NCBI GenBank assembly: GCA_016703525.1
Contig: JADJBW010000001.1
Location: forward strand, 682,001-746,000
DNA length: 64,000 nucleotides
Direction: 5' to 3'
From: Actinomycetota bacterium
GTDB lineage: Bacteria; Actinomycetota; Acidimicrobiia; Acidimicrobiales; Microtrichaceae
Made by a program: the position numbers and the translations under genes
Part shown: piece by piece, positions 56,602 to 64,000 of the stretch
How positions within the stretch are numbered: position 1 is the stretch's first letter
Layout of the letters: every line of letters begins with the position of its first letter
Notes under the pieces: model-generated
What the model saw: only the letters and a program-made list of their open reading frames with translations
Databases searched by the model: none
What the model was told of the DNA's origin: nothing

Positions 56602-57014
56602 CCGCCGGAAGTCGGTGCTGCGTGGTGCCGCTCAGTCCAGGAAGGCCCGAGTTCGTTGACGAAACAGCCCTCTCGCGTCCGGTTGACGAGCGCCTCGTCC
56701 GGCCGTCACGGCGGACTTCGCGACTATTCCGCGACTAGGAGGGCAAAGCGATTCGCCTCAGGATCGGGGGGACCGAACGAACGCAACGGTGCGATCATGG
56801 GATGGGACCGATGCAACTTGAATGCCATCCCCCCGAGGCGTCCGGAGACTCCGGAGAACCCCTGAATCTCGGGGATCTACTTCGCTTGTGTTCGGCACTG
56901 TTCATTGCGCACGCCCGCCAACGAGGTGGGCTACGGAATTGAGTCTCTCGGAGCGCTCGGTGATCTCTTCGGCTGACGCGCTGAGATCGCAAACGTCGCA
57001 ACTGAACGAACCTG
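56602..57014. other. Gap between the att-like site and the TetR promoter
   Basis: About 410 bases without a credible gene; the short frames here have no protein pattern. Base composition is somewhat less GC than around it, and small inverted repeats occur. It could be one arm of the integrated element. Confidence 0.45.
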
Positions 57015-57045
57015 ACTGACGCGCGTCAGTGACGCGCGTTAGCAT
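57015..57045 (+). promoter_or_regulatory. Tandem operator and leaderless -10 box of the TetR-methyltransferase operon
   Basis: ACTGACGCGCGTCAGT (57015-57030) is a perfect 16-base palindrome. The 13-base unit TGACGCGCGTCAG (57017-57029) is repeated immediately as TGACGCGCGTTAG (57030-57042), running into the -10 box TAGCAT (57040-57045), which is seven bases before ATG 57053. Two repressor dimers could bind side by side and block RNA polymerase. Autorepression by the TetR protein encoded next is the simplest reading. Confidence 0.68.
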
Positions 57046-57052
57046 TCGACCC

Positions 57053-57662
57053 ATGAACGTTTCTGTGGCCACCAACCCACCGGCTTCGATAGCGGGGAAC
57101 CGTCGTTCGGCCCAGCGGGCGGCCACCCGGGCGCGGCTCTTCGACGAGACGGTCAAGGAGTTCAAGGCTCGGGGTTTCGCCGAGACCGAGATCGAGGTGA
57201 TCACCGAGCGCGTCGGGGTGTCGCGAGGGGCGTTCTACGTCCACCGCGGGTAAGGACGAGGTGCTGCGCAAGCTCCTGCTGATCGAGGAGGGGCGTATCG
57301 CCGCGGCGGCGCAGGCGGTGAGCGACCGGGGCGTCCCGCTCGAGGCAGTGTTCGGGGCTGTGATCGATGCCGTTCTCGCCGCTGAGCGCAGGCTGGGCCG
57401 TCGCCTCGTCCGCGACCTCTGCGCCGCCCAGTTCCGCCCAGATTTCGCCCAGATCCAGGACGTCGGCGACCACCCGTTGGGCGTGATGCTGGTCGGCGCG
57501 ATCGCCGAGCGTTCGCCGGAGGTCGATCCGGTCGACCTGGCGATGACCTTTCTCACGGGCATGTTCGGCCTGCTCGCTACCGACGACGCGTCGACCGCTC
57601 ACCGCCGACGGAGCCTCGATCTGCTGGTCCGCCTCACCTCGACCGAGACGAGCGGCCGATGA
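57053..57662 (+). pseudogene. TetR family regulator, one-base frameshift
   Basis: The first frame carries the DNA-binding domain (ATRARLFDETVKEFKARGF, EVITERVGVSRGAFYVH) and then stops. The second frame continues GKDEVLRKLLLIEEGRIAAA and ends at 57662. An extra G in GCGGGTAAG (57247-57250) explains the break; removing it gives 202 residues with the standard YVHxxGKDEVL join. The stop overlaps the methyltransferase ATG by 4 bases. It is a probable sequencing error. The tandem palindrome just upstream is its likely operator, so it should control the methyltransferase/P450 genes. Confidence 0.8.
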
Positions 57663-58681
57663 CCACGCATCGGCCCACGACCCTGCTCGACCGATTCGGC
57701 GCCCTACGCGGGCTACTGACGATCAGCGACGAGGACTTCCACGCGTTCATAGGGAGCTACGGCGAGCTGTTCGTCGGCTCTCCCGAGAACACCAAGGCCG
57801 ACTACGACGCCGGCATCCCGCCGCAGGGCTATGACCAGGGCAGCAGTCACGAGCTACAGGCGCTCTACAAGGTGATCCATCTCCTCTGCACGCTCGGTTC
57901 GGTCGAGAAGATGTACATGCCGCCGGTGATCGATACCGAGAGGTCGGTCCTGCAGAACCAGATCCTGTTCGAGCGGATCGTGGCCGACGACCTCCACCTG
58001 CAACCCCGCCAGAAGGTGCTGGACCTGGGATGCGGTTGCGGCGCGATCGCCGAGCACATCGCCGAACTCACCGGGGCCACGCCCCACGGCATCAACCTCG
58101 ACGCGTCGCAGATCGACAAAGCGCATCGCAACCCCAACCTCCCGGCCGCCAACTTCACCGTCGGCGACTTCAATCAGCCACTCCCCTACGACGACGCCTC
58201 CTTCGACGCGGTCTATGCGATCCAGCCGCTCACCTACCTCCGGAACCACGCGTTCACGTTCGCCGAAGTGTTCCGCGTCCTGAAGCCGGGCGGCCGATTC
58301 GTCATGAACGACGTCGCCGCGCTCGACGCCTACGACCGCAACGACGAACGGCACCGGACGCTGATCCAACACACCCGTGAACTCACCGTATTCGGCGGGT
58401 TCTGGTACTACCGCTACTGGGAGGACGCGTACCGGGACGCCGGCTTCGAGCTGATCTCGTCGGTGGGGCGAAGCGCGGTCGAGATGATCGAGAAGGAAGT
58501 CGCCCTGTTCAGCCGGTACGAAGCCGTGTTCAAGGCGCTCGCCAAGGTGCGGGTCATTCCGAAGAAGACCGACGCTCTCCTGCAACGTCTGAACCAGAAC
58601 AGCCACTCCTACATCGAGGCCGAACGCGCCGAGCTCCTGACGCTCAACTGGCATTGCGTCGGCCAGAAGCCCGAACCGTGA
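57659..58681 (+). CDS. SAM-dependent C-methyltransferase (sterol/isoprenoid methyltransferase-like)
   Basis: A 340-residue class I methyltransferase. Motif I is VLDLGCGCGAIAEHIAELTG, followed by THGINLDASQ-like PHGINLDASQIDKAHRNP, motif II PYDDASFDAVYAIQPLTYL and motif III EVFRVLKPGGRFVMNDVAAL. This GxxxD-SQ-x-ID pattern and the N-terminal YDAGIPPQGYDQGSS segment resemble sterol C-24 and gamma-tocopherol C-methyltransferases, which methylate alkenes. The C-terminal 100 residues (GFELISSVGRSAVEMIEKEV) are typical of that group. It is the only intact gene of its cluster. Its ATG overlaps the TetR stop, and a P450 follows by 36 bases, suggesting modification of an isoprenoid-like lipid. The product is unknown. 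Confidence 0.78.
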   Translation: MTTHRPTTLLDRFGALRGLLTISDEDFHAFIGSYGELFVGSPENTKADYDAGIPPQGYDQGSSHELQALYKVIHLLCTLGSVEKMYMPPVIDTERSVLQNQILFERIVADDLHLQPRQKVLDLGCGCGAIAEHIAELTGATPHGINLDASQIDKAHRNPNLPAANFTVGDFNQPLPYDDASFDAVYAIQPLTYLRNHAFTFAEVFRVLKPGGRFVMNDVAALDAYDRNDERHRTLIQHTRELTVFGGFWYYRYWEDAYRDAGFELISSVGRSAVEMIEKEVALFSRYEAVFKALAKVRVIPKKTDALLQRLNQNSHSYIEAERAELLTLNWHCVGQKPEP

Positions 58682-58717
58682 CGGGTGGCGGAACGCGCCA
58701 CGAACCCGGAGGCGAAC

Positions 58718-60065
58718 ATGACGACGCTCGACGCACCGCCCGCGGGCAACCACCCGTCCGCCGCTGGTGAGGTCGGCGCCCGTCATCGGTCCGGTCCGCG
58801 CGTTCACCGGCGACGTGCTTCCGTTCCTCACCCGGTGCCGGGTGACGTACGGCGACGCATTCCGGCTCCGCATGTTCAACCTGGAGATGACGTGCCTGTG
58901 CGGTCCGGATGCCCTGGCGTTGCTGCAGAGCGACACGTGCCTGCGGACGAGCTCATCGATGCACGTGCTGACACCGAGATGCAGAGCCGCTTCGCCCAGC
59001 ATGTTCGACGGCCCGCACCACCAGATGTTCCGCAAGGCTCACCACCAGTTCATGAACCACAGCCTCGAGTCGACCCGCCGCGAGGGCATCCAGGGCTGGC
59101 TCGACGAACACACCGCCCGCTGGCAGCCCGGCGCCAGGGTGGACGTGCTTCACGAGGCCCAAACCCAGACGGTCGACGTCTTGTCCCACCTGCTGAACGG
59201 CGAACCGTTCCCGTTCAAAAACGGGAGCTGGCGCAGGTCGTCCACACCTCATCTGGTCCACGTTCGGCCATGCTCCGAAGTTGATCCTGCGCAACCCGTC
59301 GTACCGGTCTGCCCAGAAGCGCATGCGCTCGCACCTGCTGAAGCTCGTCGCCGAGATCCGCGCCAACCCCGAACGGGCTGCCGCAACGCTGGTGGGGCGC
59401 TACCTCGACCTCCCGGTCCCGCCCGAACTGGAGGGTGGGTCAACGAGGACCTCGTTGCGGTGCCGTACGGCGCCTACCTGGCCGGCTTCGACACCGTCGC
59501 GTCGGCCGCTTCGTTCCTCGTCTACCGGCTTCTCTCGAACCCCGATTCCCTGGCGCAGGTCCGCGCCGAGTACGAGGAACTCGCCCGCGGTGCGACCGGT
59601 CCGGTCGACCCCGCGCAGCAGCGATACCTCCGCGCCGCGTTCGTCGAGACCGTGCGGCTCAACCCACCTGGGTCCGCCGTCCTCCGCTTCGCCGAACGCG
59701 ACTTCGAGTTCGCGGGCCACACCATCCGCAAGGACGACGAGATCCTCGTCGTCATCGCCAGCGACCACCTCGACGAGGAGTACTTCCCGAACCCGACCGA
59801 CTTCGATCCGGGCCGGTTCCTCGGCGACGGCTCGGCCGACCTGAAGCGCCGAGTCCTCCCATTCGGGAGCGGCGCCCACCGGTGCACCGGCGCCGCGCTC
59901 GGCGAGCTCATTGCCGTCGAGATGGTGTCGCACTGGATCAACCGATTCGACCTCAGGATCGAACCCAGCCGTGCCGGCATCCAGGTCACGGCACGGCCAT
60001 ACACACAGCCGAAGGGCTTGCGCGTCCGAGTCGTCGGCCGTCGCGTCGCGCTGACCGACCGCTGA
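58718..60065 (+). pseudogene. Cytochrome P450 with several frameshifts
   Basis: A class I P450 of about 445 residues spread over three frames. The start MTTLDAPPAGNHPS is followed after a shift near 58745-58766 by SAPVIGPVRAFTGDVLPFLT. Then come shifts near 59215-59225, 59250 (giving IWSTFGHAPKLILRNPSYRS) and 59432-59440 (giving GWVNEDLVAVPYGAYLAGFD). The I-helix AGFDTVASAASF lacks the usual acid-Thr form, reading GFDT. The ExxR motif is in FVETVRLNPPGSAVLR, and the heme Cys loop is FGSGAHRCTGAALGE. At least four indels in one gene could be poor consensus or true decay. The subfamily resembles CYP51/CYP170-like sterol or terpene oxidases, but this is weak. Confidence 0.75.
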
Positions 60066-60129
60066 GCAGCAACGCCGCCGCGCCGGGCCGTCATGAGGGC
60101 GGGACCGCTCGGGGCCAGCGAGCCTCGCG

Positions 60130-60142
60130 TACCCTTCGCCGG
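60130..60142 (+). promoter_or_regulatory. Leaderless-type -10 box of the serine hydrolase gene
   Basis: TACCCT at 60130-60135, seven bases, then GTG 60143. It places the start of the hydrolase upstream of its frameshift. Confidence 0.5.
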
Positions 60143-61542
60143 GTGGATCCGATCCCCGTAGCGCTCGACGCGACCATCCGACTCCGGCTCCGCGAACGCC
60201 ACACCCAGGGACTGGCGTTGGCCTGCTTCGACGCCGACGGCATCCGTTTCGCCGGAGGCGTCGGCTACGCCGACCTGGCCTGCGTGAACCCGTCACTCCG
60301 CAGACGGTGTTTCGGGTGGCGTCGATCTCGAAGCTGTTGACGACGACGCTGGCGCTGACAGCGGTCGACGCCGGGCTGATCGATCTCGATGAGCCGGTTA
60401 ATCGCTATCTGCCAGTCGGTCTTCGGATCACCACGGCCGACGGGGCGCCGGCGACGTCTCGGGTTCGCACGTTGCTATCGCACACGTCCGGCCTCCCCGC
60501 CGGGGCGCGCGGCGCCGACCTCGGCAACCCCGCACTCACTCGCATTGCCAACGCCGCGCCCCTTCGGTCCCTCGCCGACGCCATCTCCGGGCTACGACTC
60601 GTCCAGCGGCCGGGCGAGCGGGTGATCTACTCGAACGTTGCGTTCAACGTGGCGGGCTTCATCGCCGCTCGAGCGTTCGGCCAGCCGTTCGAGGACGCGG
60701 CCCGAACGCATGCGCTCGAACCCTCGGCATGGCGGACGCGGCGTTTCCCTCATCGGGTGGGTCCAGGCGTCGCGACTCCCACGGTTCGATCGTTCCCCGG
60801 GCGTGGACCGAAGCCGGCGAACCGCGTACGATTGGTCGCCACCCCGATGGGCGGGCTGACGACGAACGTGCTGGACCTGGCCCGCTTCGGCCAGATGGTT
60901 CTCAACGGCGGCGAACACGGCGGTCGGCGCATCCTGAGCACCGAGGTGCTCAGCGCGGCGACCACGTTGAGCGTCCGGAACCACCCCGAACTCGAACAGG
61001 GCTACGGGCTCGGGTTCAAGGTCCGGACCTGGCGCGGCCGCACGATCATCGGCCACGACGGCAACATGCCCGGCGTCGCCACCCAGCTCTGGCTGGCACC
61101 CGAGGACGGCGTGGGGGTGGTGGTGCTCACCAACGGCTACGCGCTGGCCGTGCCCCACGAGATCGCCGCCACCGCGTTGGAGCACGCGCTCGGATTAGCG
61201 CCGATCCCGGCGCCCCGTCCTCCCGCACACGTCCAGGCATGGGAGGAGCTCGGGCGACGGGTCGAGGGCAGCTACGAGCTCCAGGACTCCCAGATCCCCG
61301 GGCTCACCGGATGGCTCGCCAACCGCGTCGCCAAGATTCGCCTCCGCCACGAGACCGCCGGCCGGCTCCGGCTGGAGGGCAACCCGGGATCCGACGGACC
61401 AGTCTGGCTCTGGCCCGACGGCGAAGTCGGCCACTACCGAGTCGACGGCTCCGTCGACCCCGGCGCCAACGCGTTCATCGAGCAACAACCCGACGGACCC
61501 CACCTGTGGCTCACCCACGCCACCCACCTGCTCCGCAAGTAA
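60143..61542 (+). pseudogene. Beta-lactamase family serine hydrolase, frameshifted near the 5' end
   Basis: The N-terminal segment VDPIPVALDATIRLRLRERH, LALACFDADGIRFAGGVGYA is in one frame. Near 60280-60286 the frame changes and continues PVTPQTVFRVASISKLLTTT with the active-site SxxK (SISK). YSN (VIYSNVAFNVAGF) and a C-terminal IGHDGNMPG, standing for the HxG/KTG strand, complete the pattern. The length is about 466 codons after correcting one lost or two gained bases. A C-terminal domain (residues about 330-466) follows. Family members are esterases, D-aminopeptidases or beta-lactamases. No signal peptide is seen, so a cytoplasmic esterase is likely. Confidence 0.75.
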
Positions 61543-61582
61543 GCCGGACCCCGGGGCACTTGTCGATCGGAACTACCGCGCT

Positions 61583-62330
61583 GTGAAGGCGGACGCCAAA
61601 CGCGACGCCGCAACGCATCCGCACTCGGGAATCGCGACCGTGTCCGTCGTGCTCGACGGCGCGGTCCAGTACGCGGAGACGACCGGCAGCAAGGGCGTAC
61701 TCCGCGCCGGGTCCGTCGAGTGGATGCGAGCCGGCGGCGGTGTGTGGCACACCGGCAGCTGCGCTTCCTGGGCCGGTGCGCGCCTTCCAGCTCTGGGTCG
61801 CACTCCCCGAATACCTCGAGAATGCGCCAATCAGAGCCGCTACCTCGACCCCGCCGACGTCCCTGAGGCCGGTCCGTTCGCGTCATCCTCGGCTCTATCA
61901 GGGGCTCCGCAGCCTGATCGACTCGCCGCCCATGACCCACCTCGTCGTCACCCTCCGAGACGGCGAACGCTGGAGCTACCAACCCCCAGCGGGCCACGAC
62001 GTCGCCTGGGTCGCGATCAGCCAGGGCGCCCTCGATGCGTCCTTAGGCATCACCCGCGGCGAAGTCGCGGTGTTCGAGAACGGCGAATCTGAGATCAGCT
62101 TCGTCGCCGACGGCGACACCCAGTTCGTGCTCGGCTCCGCACCGAGGCACCCCCACCCCCTCGTGCTCGGCAACTACTCGGTTCACACCTCCGGCGCCGC
62201 TCTCCAACAGGGCGAGGCCGAGATCCGACGCATCGGCGCCGAACTCCGCGACAGCGGCAAGAACAGCTATGCGCTTGCCCAACTCGAACCCGAACGCGAA
62301 CTCCCCTTCAACCGAAAGACACGCTCATGA
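61583..62330 (+). pseudogene. Pirin family (bicupin) protein, truncated and frameshifted
   Basis: ATHPHSGIATVSVVLDGAVQ, SVEWMRAGGGVWHTGS and AFQLWVALPEYLENAP match the pirin N-terminal cupin with its metal His pair (HPHSG). The second cupin follows as LVVTLRDGERWSYQPPAGHD, VFENGESEISFVADGDTQFV and LGSAPRHPHPLVLGNYSVHT. Frames change near 61765, 61825 and 61880, and the usual 40-50 residues before HPH are missing, so the start at 61583 is nominal. The gene ends overlapping the DoxX ATG by 4 bases. Pirins are metal-binding proteins, some with quercetinase activity. Errors or decay remain open, as elsewhere in this stretch. Confidence 0.72.
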
Positions 62331-62697
62331 ATATCGCCCTGTGGATCGTCGCCGGCGTACTCGCGGCGGCCTTCACTGCGGCCGGCATCCCCAAGCTCGT
62401 CGTTCCCCGTGAACGCCTCGCAGAGAAGATGGCCTGGGTCACCGACGCCACCGACGCCCAGGTCAAGCTGGTCGGCGGCCTCGAGATCGCCGGAGCCATC
62501 GGGCTCATCCTGCCCGCCGCGCTCAACATCGCCCCCGTCCTCGTGCCCATCGCTGCGATCGGACTCGCGGCCACGATGATCGGCGCCCTCGCGGTCCACA
62601 TCAGGCACCGTGAAGGACTCGCCGCGGCGGCGCCATCGTGCTCGGCCTCCTGTGCGTCTTCGTCGCGTGGGGACGCTTCGGCCCGCACGCGTTCTGA
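62327..62697 (+). pseudogene. DoxX family membrane protein, one-base frameshift
   Basis: A four-helix membrane protein. IALWIVAGVLAAAFTAAGIP, KLVGGLEIAGAIGLILPAAL and VLVPIAAIGLAATMIGALAV are membrane segments of the DoxX/DoxX-like family, with the conserved Lys in GIPKL. The last helix (AIVLGLLCVFVAWGRFGPHA) is in another frame after about 62625-62632; one lost base in a GC repeat explains it and gives 123 residues ending at 62697. It overlaps the pirin stop by 4 bases. DoxX proteins have been linked to redox and thiol-stress membrane complexes in mycobacteria; no role is certain. Confidence 0.72.
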
Positions 62698-62738
62698 GCG
62701 ATTCGGCACAGGCGTTGTGCCGGCAGTGCTCGGTGGAG

Positions 62739-64000
62739 CTAGAGCGAGCGGATCGCGTCGAGCGGTGGCTGGCGGCTCGCGTTCGCCGCCGGAGTCACGC
62801 AGGAAAGGACTCCGGCGACGAGACCGAGCACCGCGGTCGTGATCAGGGCAGCCGCGTCGATGACGGGGGTCGAGACGGCATCGAAGTCCAACAGTGCGAT
62901 GAGCGGAAACGCCACGCCGACCCCGACGAGCAACCCGGTGACCACGCCCTGAAATGCCATCAAGCCGGCCTCACCGACGACCGACCCGAACAGCTGTGCC
63001 CGGGTGGTGCCGATGGCGCGGGTGATTCCGAGCTCGCCGGAGCGTTCCCGCAACGACAGCGTCATCGTGTTCGCCAGGCCCACCAGGGCGATCACGACCG
63101 CCACCGCCAGGAGTGCGTTGATGAGGTTCAACACGTCGTCCACTGGTGACGTGTCCGCAGCGGTGTACTCGGCGGCGGTTTGCACCTCACCGAACCCGTT
63201 GGCGGCATCGGCGACGGCCTGCGTTGCAGCGTTCGATCCGTCGGTCACGACGTACATGGCCGCCGCACCGCGATCGTCTCCCGATGCTCCAGCGTCCAAT
63301 CCGTCGGCGGTCTCGAGTGAGATCACCCCGTTCGTTGTGTCGAAGCCGGGAATCACGGCGGTGTAGGTCCCCACGACCTGCAAGTTGGTGTCCGCTCGCC
63401 CGGTTCGCACGACGACCACGTCGCCGACCTGTGGCTGTTCCGCGGCCGGTGCGTCGCCGTCGACGTAGGCCAGCATCTCGCCGGCGCCAAGCTGATCGAA
63501 CGCGACTCCCGTTGCCTTGAGGTCGAATGCGGCGCTCAGATCGGACGTGTCAAAAGTAGCCAGAGTGAACGGCTCGCCGCCCGACGACGCCTCTACCATG
63601 CGCAAACTCGCTAGCGACTCGACGGCTGTCACCTTGGTCATCTCTGCGGTGAGCGATGCGGGCACCGACCCGCTGATTTCGTTGTAGGGCGTGATCACCA
63701 CGTCCGCGCGCAGATCGTCGCCGGCAGTACCGGAGGTGCTCGCGGTGACGGTCGCCCCGAGCACCGAGAACAGTGTGATCACGGCGACGCTGAGCATCAC
63801 CGCGGTCGACGCGGCGGCGACGCGCCGGGGTGAACGCACCGCGTTGCGGGCGGAGAGGCGACCCACGGGGCCGCCAACCGCGGCGAACAGCGGCCGGGCC
63901 GCCCGACCGAGCACCGCCACGATGTCCTGCGCGGTCATCACCGCACCGACCAACAAGCCGATGCTGGCGACCGCCACGATCGTCGCGTCGCCGGCACCGG
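62739..64000 (-). CDS. FtsX/MacB-type ABC transporter permease, partial (5' end outside window)
   Basis: The C-terminal approximately 420 residues of a large ABC permease, open to the window edge. SARNAVRSPRRVAAASTAVM begins the second FtsX-like unit, followed by a membrane helix, an extracytoplasmic domain of about 200 residues (GDDLRADVVITPYNEISG onward) and three more helices. LRERSGELGITRAIGTTRAQ lies in the coupling region. The repeated FtsX organisation is that of LolE/MacB-like or lipoprotein/peptide exporters. Frame and motifs are intact, unlike the genes to the left. The ATPase partner is not in view. Confidence 0.85.
   Translation of the reverse strand, partial: GAGDATIVAVASIGLLVGAVMTAQDIVAVLGRAARPLFAAVGGPVGRLSARNAVRSPRRVAAASTAVMLSVAVITLFSVLGATVTASTSGTAGDDLRADVVITPYNEISGSVPASLTAEMTKVTAVESLASLRMVEASSGGEPFTLATFDTSDLSAAFDLKATGVAFDQLGAGEMLAYVDGDAPAAEQPQVGDVVVVRTGRADTNLQVVGTYTAVIPGFDTTNGVISLETADGLDAGASGDDRGAAAMYVVTDGSNAATQAVADAANGFGEVQTAAEYTAADTSPVDDVLNLINALLAVAVVIALVGLANTMTLSLRERSGELGITRAIGTTRAQLFGSVVGEAGLMAFQGVVTGLLVGVGVAFPLIALLDFDAVSTPVIDAAALITTAVLGLVAGVLSCVTPAANASRQPPLDAIRSL

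Noticed and set aside
56545..56680. A complete tRNA gene.
   Set aside because: The acceptor 5' strand, D-arm and 5' anticodon stem cannot be found; only the 3' half fits a tRNA.

Overview
The window is very GC-rich, with many GTG starts, 4-base ATGA/GTGA gene overlaps, and repeated TANNNT boxes 6-7 nt before start codons (leaderless promoters). It also carries a mycothiol-type arsenate reductase and LAXTG (class E sortase-type) surface proteins. Together these suggest a high-GC actinobacterium, probably of the Acidimicrobiia (Ilumatobacter-like). The taxonomic placement is inference.

Layout. 1-12.5 kb: the end of a polyamine-binding protein, an aminoaldehyde dehydrogenase, a DUF2804 protein, a membrane M50 protease, a PMR1/SPCA-like P-type ATPase whose leader looks like a yybP-ykoY Mn2+ riboswitch, an FMN-dependent alpha-hydroxyacid dehydrogenase, a monoacylglycerol-lipase-like hydrolase, a VWA lipoprotein and an SGNH lipoprotein. 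12.5-15.8 kb: a double-headed glycosyltransferase and a polysaccharide deacetylase. 15.8-24.7 kb: a four-gene minus-strand operon with 4-bp overlaps encoding a giant N-terminally anchored protein with twelve Ig/cadherin-like repeats, a MoxR ATPase, a DUF58 protein and a transglutaminase-like membrane protein that has lost all three catalytic residues. 24.9-26.7 kb: two tandem paralogous LAXTG surface proteins with Thr-rich stalks. 26.8-40.7 kb: a divergent exopolysaccharide locus (GH5, wecB, glycosyltransferase, heparinase-like, asnB against wecG, Wzz-like, Wzy, Wzx, glycosyltransferase). 40.7-49.3 kb: PhzF, a small monooxygenase, TetR, acyl-CoA dehydrogenase, an MpaB-type oxygenase, a polar amino-acid ABC transporter and a GH3 glycosidase.

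49.4-52.9 kb is an arsenic island: ArsR, an ArsP-type permease and a thioredoxin-like protein on the plus strand; an ArsR-phosphatase fusion, an aquaglyceroporin and ArsC on the minus strand. 53-56.6 kb looks like mobile or decayed DNA: a CcdA/PIN toxin-antitoxin pair, a C-methyltransferase remnant, an unrecognised broken gene, a DUF3800 protein, and a tyrosine integrase broken by long G runs and abutting the 3' part of a tRNA (Leu-like). 57-62.7 kb: a TetR, C-methyltransferase, P450, serine hydrolase, pirin and DoxX group, with a frameshift in every gene except the methyltransferase. The window ends in a partial FtsX-type ABC permease.

Sequence quality matters. Several frameshifts sit in homopolymers, and G runs of up to 22 interrupt the integrase. 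Many of the broken genes may therefore be assembly errors rather than true pseudogenes, and each is labelled as such.
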